Assembly (NCBI GenBank): GCA_017411835.1
Contig: JAFQPG010000002.1
Span: 186,001 to 250,000, forward strand
Direction of reading: 5' to 3'
From: Ruminococcus sp.
GTDB lineage: Bacteria; Bacillota; Clostridia; Oscillospirales; Acutalibacteraceae
DNA: 64,000 bases
Part shown: positions 44,494-51,772 of the stretch, piece by piece
How the letters are laid out: each line of letters starts with the position of its first letter
Position numbering within the stretch: position 1 is the first letter of the stretch
Position numbers and translations under genes: made by a program
The notes under the pieces: model-generated
Databases searched by the model: none
What the model saw: the letters and a program-made list of their open reading frames with translations, nothing else
What the model was told of the DNA's origin: nothing

Positions 44494-44522
44494 TTTACAA
44501 ACTAAACACTCTTTGCTATACT
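44494..44522 (+). promoter_or_regulatory. Promoter of trxA
   Basis: TTTACA (44494-44499), 17 bases, TATACT (44517-44522), about 58 bases before trxA. Confidence 0.65.
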
Positions 44523-44579
44523 AAAGATGAAAATAATGTCAGCTTTAAAGGATATAATAAATTTGAAAGGACGATGAGT

Positions 44580-44888
44580 ATGTCAGTATTAAAGGTAACT
44601 AAGGATAATTTTTTTGATGTTAAAAACAGCGATAAAACAGTATTGCTTGATTTTTACGCTGATTGGTGTGGTCCTTGCCGTATGGTAGGCCCGATTATCG
44701 AAGAAATCGCGAAGGAAAATCCACACATTTTAGTTGGTAAAATCAATGTAGATGAGCAGCAGGAGCTTGCGTCTGCTTTTTCGGTTATGAGCATTCCTAC
44801 ACTTGTCGTGCTTAAAGGTGGCGAGGTAGTGAACAAATCAATGGGAGCAAAACCAAAACAGCAGATACTTAATATGATTGAAGTTTAA
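44580..44888 (+). CDS. trxA: Thioredoxin
   Basis: Dithiol carrier of 102 residues that reduces cytoplasmic disulfides. Active site DWCGPCRM (near 26-33) and the cis-Pro loop MSIPTLVVLKGG (near 71) are intact. The second ATG (44580) fits the AAAGGA site better than ATG 44574. trxB follows 49 bases later, making a complete thioredoxin system. Confidence 0.95.
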   Translation: MSVLKVTKDNFFDVKNSDKTVLLDFYADWCGPCRMVGPIIEEIAKENPHILVGKINVDEQQELASAFSVMSIPTLVVLKGGEVVNKSMGAKPKQQILNMIEV

Positions 44889-44891
44889 GCT

Positions 44892-44922
44892 TTTGCCTGT
44901 CAATATCGGCAGGCAAATTTTT
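44892..44922 (+). terminator. Weak terminator/hairpin between trxA and trxB
   Basis: TTTGCCTG (44892-44899) pairs with CAGGCAAA (44910-44917), followed by TTTTTAAAA after the arm. Probably allows partial read-through, giving more trxA than trxB message. Confidence 0.55.
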
Positions 44923-44937
44923 AAAAGAGGAAAATAT

Positions 44938-45858
44938 ATGGAACATATTTATGATATGATTATAATCGGTGGCGGTCCTGCAGGCTATACTTCAGCTCTG
45001 TATGCAAGCAGAGCAGGATTTAACACCCTAGTGCTTGAGCGTATGACTGTCGGCGGGCAGATGACCTTGACTGATGTTATCGATAACTATCCGGGTTTTG
45101 TAGAGGGTATTGATGGCTTTAGTCTTGGTATGAATATGCAGCAGTGTGCAGAGCGCTTTGGTGCACAGACGATGTATGACGAGGTCATTTCGGTCGACTT
45201 TAAAGGCGAAATAAAAGAAATCGAGACCGCTATGTCGGGCAAGCTGTACGCTAAAACGGTAGTTATCGCGAGCGGTGCAAACCCTCGTGAATTAGGGCTT
45301 GAAAATGAAGCCCAGCTTGTAGGACAGGGAGTGCATTACTGCGCGCATTGTGACGGCAGATTTTATAAGGACAAAACCGTAGTTGTAGTTGGCGGAGGCA
45401 ACTCCGCTGTTTCTGATGCGATGTATCTTTCGCATCTTTGCAAAAAGGTTTATTTGGTGCATCGTCGCGATACTTTGCGCGCTACAAAGATATATCACGA
45501 CCAGATAGAAAAAGCTGAAAACATCGAGTTTTGCTACAATAGCGTTCTCTCAAAAATCGATGCGAAAAACGACAAAGTCGAGTCGGTTTCGCTTATTGAC
45601 GTAAAGAGTAACGAAAAGCGTGAGGTAGAATGCGACGGTGTATTTATCAGCATCGGTCGCAAGCCTGCAACCGACTTTTTAGACGGCGAAGTACAGCTTG
45701 ATGAATACGGCTACATTGAAGCTGACGAATCAACTAAGACGAATGTACAGGGCGTTTTTGCGGTTGGTGATGTGCGTACAAAAGTGCTCAGACAGGTTGT
45801 CACCGCAGTTGCCGACGGTGCAGTAGCGGTGCATTTTGCAGAAGAATATTTAGCATAA
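44938..45858 (+). CDS. trxB: Thioredoxin reductase
   Basis: Flavoprotein passing electrons from NAD(P)H to thioredoxin. 306 residues. FAD motif IIGGGPAGYTSALYAS (near 9), redox pair CAHC (near 137-140; CATC in most), pyridine nucleotide motif VVGGGNSAVSDAMYL and C-terminal GVFAVGDVRTK. ATG 44938 is chosen after AGAGGAAA; a longer frame from 44878 would overlap trxA. HRR in VHRRDTLRA suggests NADPH preference. Confidence 0.94.
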   Translation: MEHIYDMIIIGGGPAGYTSALYASRAGFNTLVLERMTVGGQMTLTDVIDNYPGFVEGIDGFSLGMNMQQCAERFGAQTMYDEVISVDFKGEIKEIETAMSGKLYAKTVVIASGANPRELGLENEAQLVGQGVHYCAHCDGRFYKDKTVVVVGGGNSAVSDAMYLSHLCKKVYLVHRRDTLRATKIYHDQIEKAENIEFCYNSVLSKIDAKNDKVESVSLIDVKSNEKREVECDGVFISIGRKPATDFLDGEVQLDEYGYIEADESTKTNVQGVFAVGDVRTKVLRQVVTAVADGAVAVHFAEEYLA

Positions 45859-45899
45859 AAATATGCTTGAATTATTATAATAAAACTGGAGGTAAATTT

Positions 45900-46283
45900 A
45901 TGTGTGAAATAAGATTTTATGTTTGCGAACATTGTGGAAATATCGTTGGTATGATTCATAACGCTGGAGTACCAATGATGTGCTGTGGTATGAAAATGAC
46001 TGAGCTTGTGCCAAATACAGAAGAAGCAAGTACTGAAAAGCATCTTCCTGTAGTTAGTGTTGACGGCGATAAAGTCGTTGTGAAAATCGGAAGCGTTCCA
46101 CACCCTATGATAGAAGAACATCATATAATGTGGGTGTATCTGCAGACTGACCGCGGCGGTCAGCGCAAGTGCCTTGAAGTTGCAAAAGAGCCTGAAGTTA
46201 CCTTTGCTCTTGCAGACGAAAAACCGCTTGCAGCATATGCTTACTGTAATCTCCACGGCTTATGGAAAACTGATATTAAATAA
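45900..46283 (+). CDS. dfx: Desulfoferrodoxin (superoxide reductase)
   Basis: Two-iron superoxide reductase of 127 residues that reduces superoxide to peroxide without forming oxygen, a typical defence of anaerobes. The desulforedoxin domain has C9, C12, C28 and C29. The catalytic domain has EKHLP (Glu-Lys-His of the open site), HPMIEEHHIMW and CNLHG, supplying the His4Cys iron ligands. ATG 45900 follows AGGAGG-type GGAGGTAAA. It directly follows trxB, giving a compact oxidative-stress group. Confidence 0.95.
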   Translation: MCEIRFYVCEHCGNIVGMIHNAGVPMMCCGMKMTELVPNTEEASTEKHLPVVSVDGDKVVVKIGSVPHPMIEEHHIMWVYLQTDRGGQRKCLEVAKEPEVTFALADEKPLAAYAYCNLHGLWKTDIK

Positions 46284-46296
46284 AAAAACGCATCAA

Positions 46297-46331
46297 AAAA
46301 GCTCCTGTCATTTGACAGGAGCTTAATTTTT
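46297..46331. terminator. Bidirectional terminator
   Basis: AAGCTCCTGTCA (46299-46310) pairs with TGACAGGAGCTT (46313-46324); AATTTTT follows on plus, TTTTTTG on minus. Shared by dfx and gdhA. Confidence 0.85.
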
Positions 46332-46349
46332 ATATATTACAGGAAGTTA

Positions 46350-47702
46350 TCAGACAACACCCTGTGCGAGCATAGCATCAGCAACCTTTTCGAAGCCTGC
46401 GATGTTAGCGCCCTTAACAAGGTCGTACTTGCCGTAGTACTTCATTGATGCATCAGCACAAGCCTTGTGGATGTTAACCATAATGTCATGGAGCTGATCA
46501 AGTACCTGCTCTGATGAGAATACTGTCTTGCCGGCGTTCTGACCCATCTCGATACAAGATGTAGCAACGCCACCAGCGTTAGCAGCTTTAGCAGGACCAA
46601 CGATAACACCGTTGTCAATGAGGTACTCAAGAGCCTCGTTTGTTGTAGGCATATTAGAACCTTCGCAAACGTACTTTGTGCCGGAAGCAACGATAGCCTT
46701 AGCATCCTCGATGCGGATTTCGTTCTGTGTAGCACATGGAATGTAGAGGTCAGCATCAGCATATTCCCAAGGCTTTCTGCCAGGGATGAATTTAGCGTTA
46801 GGGAAACGCTCAGCGTATGGAGCAACGATGTTCTTACCTGAATTTCTAAGGTCGAGCATACACTGCCATTTCTCTTCTGTGTTTACGCCGTCTTCGTCAA
46901 TGATGTAGCCGTCAGGACCTGAGATTGTAACACACTTAGCGCCTAAGTCTGTGAGCTTCTTAGCTGTACCCCAAGCAACGTTACCGAAACCTGAAATAGC
47001 AACTCTCTTGCCCTGCATTGTGTCGCCATTGTACTTGAGCATTTCTTCAGCGTACCATACGATACCATAGCCTGTAGCTTCTGCTCTGCCTAAAGCACCG
47101 CCGTATGTAAGACCCTTACCTGTTAAAACACCGCCGTCGAAACGGTCTGTGATTCTCTTGTACTGACCAAACATATAGCCGATTTCTCTTGCGCCAACGC
47201 CCATATCACCGGCAGGAACGTCAGTTTCAGGACCGATGTGTCTGTAGAGCTCTGTCATAAATGACTGGCAGAATCTCATGATTTCAGCATCTGATTTGCC
47301 GTTAGGGTCGAAGTCAGAACCGCCCTTACCGCCGCCGATTGGAAGACCTGTAAGTGAGTTTTTGAAAATCTGCTCGAAGCCTAAGAACTTGATGATGCCG
47401 ATATATACGTTAGGAGCAAATCTGAGACCGCCCTTGTATGGACCGATAGCAGAGTTGAACTGTACGCGGTAACCGGTGTTTACCTGTACCTGACCGTTGT
47501 CATCAACCCAAGGAACTCTGAACTTAACCTGTCTTTCAGGTTCGCACATTCTCTCTAAAAGAGCCTGCTTTTTGTACATTTCTTCGTTAGCCTCGATTAC
47601 TGGTCTTAAAGAGTTTAATACCTCTTCAACTGTCTGTAAAAACTCAGGCTCGCCTGCGTTTTTTTCTTTAACCTTGGCTAATACTTCATCAACATAAGAC
47701 AT
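46350..47702 (-). CDS. gdhA: Glutamate dehydrogenase (NADP type, hexameric)
   Basis: Interconverts 2-oxoglutarate plus ammonia and glutamate. 450 residues, as in bacterial 50-kDa NADP enzymes. The substrate region has GYRVQFNSAIGPYKGGLRF (near 87) and LPIGGGKGGSDFDP (near 121); the nucleotide region has VAISGFGNVAWG (near 233). AGGGGGAT precedes the start. It has its own promoter within a dyad. Lying downstream of nfnB and near the ammonia-releasing purine cluster, it probably recaptures ammonia. Confidence 0.96.
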   Translation of the reverse strand: MSYVDEVLAKVKEKNAGEPEFLQTVEEVLNSLRPVIEANEEMYKKQALLERMCEPERQVKFRVPWVDDNGQVQVNTGYRVQFNSAIGPYKGGLRFAPNVYIGIIKFLGFEQIFKNSLTGLPIGGGKGGSDFDPNGKSDAEIMRFCQSFMTELYRHIGPETDVPAGDMGVGAREIGYMFGQYKRITDRFDGGVLTGKGLTYGGALGRAEATGYGIVWYAEEMLKYNGDTMQGKRVAISGFGNVAWGTAKKLTDLGAKCVTISGPDGYIIDEDGVNTEEKWQCMLDLRNSGKNIVAPYAERFPNAKFIPGRKPWEYADADLYIPCATQNEIRIEDAKAIVASGTKYVCEGSNMPTTNEALEYLIDNGVIVGPAKAANAGGVATSCIEMGQNAGKTVFSSEQVLDQLHDIMVNIHKACADASMKYYGKYDLVKGANIAGFEKVADAMLAQGVV

Positions 47703-47810
47703 AGTAATATCCCCCTATAAATAGAATTAACAAAATTTGGTGTGTGCACCTTTATATGATATAAGTTTTGAATATCAAAAATTCATATAAAAGATTAGAT
47801 AAAAAACAAA

Positions 47811-47860
47811 AATCTTGCACAAGTACCATTATAGAACTAACAGTACAAAAATGCAAGATT
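47811..47860. promoter_or_regulatory. Inverted repeat spanning the gdhA promoter
   Basis: AATCTTGCA (47811-47819) and TGCAAGATT (47852-47860) are a perfect 9-bp dyad, with GTAC (47823, 47843) nested inside. One arm covers the -35, the other lies at the start of transcription. It looks like a DNA operator, not an RNA hairpin, since only one arm would be transcribed. Confidence 0.5.
47828..47856 (-). promoter_or_regulatory. gdhA promoter
   Basis: Minus strand TTGCAT (47856-47851), 17 bases, TATAAT (47833-47828), about 125 bases upstream of gdhA. Confidence 0.7.
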
Positions 47861-47950
47861 ATTGCGTATTTTTTCAATTTTCCATAGAAATATGCGGAAA
47901 ATATGCTGTTTTATGTAGCACTTTTGCAATATCACAAACTAAAAGTTGCG

Positions 47951-49345
47951 TTATTTATCGTCCTTTGCGGATAAATAGTCGTGGATACCGACCGCCGCCG
48001 AGCGCCCTGCACCCATAGCAAGAATAACGGTAGCAGCGCCCGTAACCGCGTCACCACCCGCAAAAACACCTTCTCTTGAGGTCTGACCGTTTATGCTGTC
48101 TGCAACAATACATTTTCTGTCGTTTATGTCAAGACCGTTTGTGGTAGAGGCAATAAGCGGGTTAGGGGTTGTGCCGATTGACATAATAACCATATCGACT
48201 TCCATTAAAAATTCTGACCCCTCAATTATTACAGGCTTACGTCTGCCTGATGCATCGGGTTCTGTAAGCTTCATTTTTACGCATTTCATTGCGCTGACTT
48301 CACCATTATCGTCTGTAATGATTTCAACAGGTGAGGTGAGAGTGTCAAAAATAACGCCCTCTTCTTTTGCGTGGTGGACTTCCTCCGCACGTGCCGGAAG
48401 CTCTGCTTCACTTCGTCTGTATACGATGTGTACCTCGCTACCAAGTCGTAGTGCTGTGCGGGCAGCGTCCATAGCAACGTTACCACCGCCGACAACAGCG
48501 ACCTTTTTAGCACGCATAATAGGAGTAGAAGAGTCCTCTTTGTACGCTTGCATAAGGTTAGAACGGGTGAGGTATTCGTTTGCAGAGAAAACACCATTTG
48601 CACTTTCGCCTTTAATGCCCATAAATTTAGGCAAACCTGCCCCCGAGCCGATGAACACCGCGTCATACCCCTCGTCATCTAAAAGCTGATCGATAGTAAG
48701 CGACTTACCGATGACGGTGTTGAGCTCAAATTTCACGCCCATATGCTTGATAAATTCGATTTCCTTTTTAACGACTGCTTCTTTAGGAAGACGAAATTCA
48801 GGTATGCCGTAAATAAGCACGCCACCTGCTTCGTGCAAGGCTTCAAAAACAGTAACGTCGTAGCCGTATTTTACTAAATCTCCTGCACACGCCAAAGACG
48901 CAGGACCTGAGCCGATAACGGCAACTTTCTTGCCGTTTTTTTCGTGGGAGTGTGGTGGTCGCATACATTTTTCTCTTGCATTGTCAGCGACAAAACGCTC
49001 GAGCTTTCCGATAGATACCGCCTCGCCCTTTATACCGCGTATGCACTTTTTCTCGCATTGTGACTCCTGCGGACAAACTCGCCCGCAGATAGCAGGCAGG
49101 GTGTTACATTCGCAGATAATTTTAAACGCCTGATCAAACTCGCCCTCTTTAACCTTATGGATAAATTCAGGTATAGGTACGCTTACGGGACACCCCATAA
49201 CACATAGCGGGTTTTTACACTCTAAGCATCTGCTTGCTTCAAGCATCGCTTCCTCTTTAGTATATCCAAGGCACACCTCGTCAAAGTTTTTTGCTCTGAC
49301 TTTCGGGTCTTGCTCGCTTATAGGGACTTTCTTTTTAACATCCAT
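47951..49345 (-). CDS. nfnB: NfnB-type subunit, NADPH-binding (glutamate synthase small-subunit family)
   Basis: 464 residues of the GltD/SudA/NfnB family. The N-terminal Fe-S region (CLECKNPLCVMGC; CGRVCPQESQCEKKC) should hold two 4Fe-4S clusters; FAD motif VIGSGPASLACAG and NADPH motif VVGGGNVAMDAARTALRLG follow, then VFAGGDAVTGA. Paired with the ferredoxin-reductase-like gene upstream it matches electron-bifurcating NADH-dependent ferredoxin:NADP+ oxidoreductase. Such proteins are often annotated as gltA/gltD; the absence of a glutamate synthase large subunit speaks against that here. The start overlaps the nfnA stop by one base (TAATG). Confidence 0.88.
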   Translation of the reverse strand: MDVKKKVPISEQDPKVRAKNFDEVCLGYTKEEAMLEASRCLECKNPLCVMGCPVSVPIPEFIHKVKEGEFDQAFKIICECNTLPAICGRVCPQESQCEKKCIRGIKGEAVSIGKLERFVADNAREKCMRPPHSHEKNGKKVAVIGSGPASLACAGDLVKYGYDVTVFEALHEAGGVLIYGIPEFRLPKEAVVKKEIEFIKHMGVKFELNTVIGKSLTIDQLLDDEGYDAVFIGSGAGLPKFMGIKGESANGVFSANEYLTRSNLMQAYKEDSSTPIMRAKKVAVVGGGNVAMDAARTALRLGSEVHIVYRRSEAELPARAEEVHHAKEEGVIFDTLTSPVEIITDDNGEVSAMKCVKMKLTEPDASGRRKPVIIEGSEFLMEVDMVIMSIGTTPNPLIASTTNGLDINDRKCIVADSINGQTSREGVFAGGDAVTGAATVILAMGAGRSAAVGIHDYLSAKDDK

Positions 49346-50235
49346 TAAAAGTCACCTCCACAATGCCCGCACCCACCATGGTGAGTGTCGCCTTCTTTTT
49401 CCTTGAGGTAGGCTCTGCCCTCAAAGGTTTTATATATCTGCTGACGCTTCATAGCCTCGTCAAAATCAACCTTATGTCCATCAAATTCAGGCCCGTCAAC
49501 ACAGGCAAATTTCACTTTGCCTCCAACAGTAACCCTGCACGCACCACACATTCCCGTACCATCAACCATAATCGGGTTTAAGCTAACGATAGTCGGGATA
49601 GAAAGTGCTTTAGTAGTAAGGCAGGAAAACTTCATCATAATCATAGGACCTATGGCAACGCAAAGGTCGTAGTGCTTGTTTTCGTTTTTTACTAAGTCTT
49701 CGATAACCTTAGTGACTAAGCCTTCTCTTTGATACGAGCCGTCATCGGTAGTGATGTATAGGTTTTTAGCAACCTTTTTCATTTCCTGCTCTAATATGAT
49801 AAGCTCTTTTGTCTTAGCGCCGATGATAACATCACAGTCGATATTATGCTGATAAAGCCACTTAACCTGCGGATAAACAGGTGCAGCACCAACACCGCCG
49901 GCAACAAATAAAATACTTTTGTTTTTAAGCTCTTCTATATCCGTATCGCATAGTTTCGATGCACATCCAAGCGGACCTACTACATCGTTTATATAGTCAC
50001 CTTCATTAAGCCTAGAAAGCTTAAGCGAGCCGGCACCAACAACCTGAAAAACAAGTGTTATAGTACCGTCTTCTTTTGAATAGTCGCATATTGTAAGCGG
50101 AATACGCTCGGCATCTTTATCGCTGCGGACAATAACAAATTGACCCGGCAGGCAGTTATCGGCTATACGCTGTGCTTTGACATCAAAAAGATAGATATCT
50201 TTTGCAAGCATTTTTGCACGTGTAATCTGGTACAT
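49345..50235 (-). CDS. nfnA: NfnA-type subunit, NADH-binding ferredoxin reductase-like
   Basis: 296 residues of the dihydroorotate dehydrogenase electron-transfer (PyrK)/SudB family. An FAD-binding domain (1-about 100), NAD-binding domain (about 105-215; FVAGGVGAAPVYPQ) and C-terminal 2Fe-2S motif GMCGACRVTVGG ... FACVDGPEFDGH are characteristic of NfnA. The last residues GGCGHCGGDF add a Cys/Gly tail. With NfnB it should couple exergonic and endergonic electron transfers between NADPH, NADH and ferredoxin. Start after AGAGGG. Divergent from ssnA. Confidence 0.88.
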   Translation of the reverse strand: MYQITRAKMLAKDIYLFDVKAQRIADNCLPGQFVIVRSDKDAERIPLTICDYSKEDGTITLVFQVVGAGSLKLSRLNEGDYINDVVGPLGCASKLCDTDIEELKNKSILFVAGGVGAAPVYPQVKWLYQHNIDCDVIIGAKTKELIILEQEMKKVAKNLYITTDDGSYQREGLVTKVIEDLVKNENKHYDLCVAIGPMIMMKFSCLTTKALSIPTIVSLNPIMVDGTGMCGACRVTVGGKVKFACVDGPEFDGHKVDFDEAMKRQQIYKTFEGRAYLKEKEGDTHHGGCGHCGGDF

Positions 50236-50274
50236 ATTAAACCCTCTGAAAATAGTAGATTTACTTATACACCT

Positions 50275-50303
50275 ATAATACTCCTTTTTAAAATATGTTT
50301 CAA
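50275..50303 (-). promoter_or_regulatory. nfnAB promoter
   Basis: Minus strand TTGAAA (50303-50298), 17 bases, TATTAT (50280-50275), 40 bases before nfnA. Confidence 0.65.
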
Positions 50304-50368
50304 GTTTTTACGCATATTTTTGCAATCTACACTTAGTAAAAATAGGTATATAGGGAAAAGCAAAACTA

Positions 50369-50397
50369 TTGCAAATATAAAGGCGTAATGTTAAAAT
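50369..50397 (+). promoter_or_regulatory. ssnA-ygfK-hyuA promoter
   Basis: TTGCAA (50369-50374), 17 bases, TAAAAT (50392-50397), 30 bases before ssnA. Back to back with the nfnAB promoter. Confidence 0.6.
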
Positions 50398-50426
50398 ATA
50401 TTTATATAAAGTATTGGAGGGATAAT

Positions 50427-51758
50427 ATGTATTTGCTTGCAAACGGTAAAGTTATCACAAGAGACCTTGAATGTCCTTATATTGCTGATGGCGGTGTGCT
50501 GATTGATAACAATGTTATCAAAGAAATCGGCACTACAAAAAAGCTTTTGGAAAAATACCCGGATGCGCAGTTTGTTGATGCCAAAGGCAACGTTATTATG
50601 CCTGCGTTTATTAATGCACATACACATATCTATTCAGCACTTGCAAGAGGCTTATCAATCAACGGCTACAACCCTTCAAATTTCTACGAAATACTCGACG
50701 GTATGTGGTGGAATATTGACCGCAAGCTTGATATAAAAGCGACAAGAGCCTCTGCATATGCGACTTATCTTGATTGCATTAGAAACGGTGTCACCACCAT
50801 ATTTGACCACCACGCAAGCTTTTTTGAGATTAAAAACTCCCTTTTTGAGATTGCCGATGTTGCAAAGGAAATGGGCGTTCGTTCCTGCCTTTGCTACGAG
50901 GTTTCTGACCGCGACGGAAAAGACAAATGCGACGAAGCGATTAAAGAAAACGCTGACTTTATTAAGTACACAAAGGATAAAAAAGACGATATGCTAAAGG
51001 CGATGTTCGGTATGCATGCGCTGTTTACTATATCTGATAAAACCTTTGAAAAATGTGTTAAAGCAAATGATAATATGACAGGCTATCACATACATATATG
51101 CGAGGGTACAAACGATGTTGAAGACTCATTTAAAAACTACGGTATGTCGCCTGTACAGCGCCTTGAAAAATGGGGAATACTGAGCGATAAAACGATACTT
51201 GGCCATTGTATCCACATTAGTGAAGATGAGATGGATATTATCAAATCCTATGATACTATGGTGGTCAATAATCCGCAGTCAAATATGGGCAATGCGGTTG
51301 GATGTTCACCGATTTTAAAAATGTATGAAAAAGGTATAATGCTCGGTTTAGGCACAGATGCTTACACCCACGATATGTTAGAGAGTATGAGCTCAGCACT
51401 TACTATCCAGCGACATAATAACCAAAATCCGAATGTCGGTTGGCAAGAGGTTACAGATATGCTGTTTAAAAATAACGCAAAAATTTGTGCGCGCTATTTT
51501 GACAGTACACTCGGCGTACTAAAAGAGGGAGCAGCTGCTGACGTGGTTGTTATGGACTATAAACCGTTTACTCCGTTTGATAACACAAACATCGACGGAC
51601 ATATGATTTTTGGTATGAAAGGCAGACAGTGCAGGACTACCTTTGCAAACGGCAGATTGCTTTACAAAGACTACGAGTTTGTCGACATAGACGAGGAAAA
51701 AATCAATGCAGAGATTTTAGAGTCAGCAAAGTCATTGTGGCATAAAATCAACGGATGA
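50427..51758 (+). CDS. ssnA: SsnA-type aminohydrolase
   Basis: 443 residues, matching E. coli SsnA. Metal-dependent amidohydrolase: NAHTHIYSALARGL gives the HxH pair (near 58-60), YHIHICEG the third His (near 222), GHCIHISEDE the fourth and GLGTDAYTHDM the Asp (near 312). SsnA belongs to the gut bacterial gene set for anaerobic purine/urate breakdown, where it probably deaminates or opens a ring intermediate; its exact substrate is not settled. ATG 50427 follows GGAGGG; a longer frame from 50388 includes the promoter. Confidence 0.92.
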   Translation: MYLLANGKVITRDLECPYIADGGVLIDNNVIKEIGTTKKLLEKYPDAQFVDAKGNVIMPAFINAHTHIYSALARGLSINGYNPSNFYEILDGMWWNIDRKLDIKATRASAYATYLDCIRNGVTTIFDHHASFFEIKNSLFEIADVAKEMGVRSCLCYEVSDRDGKDKCDEAIKENADFIKYTKDKKDDMLKAMFGMHALFTISDKTFEKCVKANDNMTGYHIHICEGTNDVEDSFKNYGMSPVQRLEKWGILSDKTILGHCIHISEDEMDIIKSYDTMVVNNPQSNMGNAVGCSPILKMYEKGIMLGLGTDAYTHDMLESMSSALTIQRHNNQNPNVGWQEVTDMLFKNNAKICARYFDSTLGVLKEGAAADVVVMDYKPFTPFDNTNIDGHMIFGMKGRQCRTTFANGRLLYKDYEFVDIDEEKINAEILESAKSLWHKING

Positions 51759-51772
51759 TGTAGGAGATTATT

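Noticed and set aside
47951-49345. Glutamate synthase small subunit (gltD) working with gdhA
   Set aside because: No large subunit is present, and the overlap with a PyrK/SudB-like 2Fe-2S partner fits NfnAB instead.
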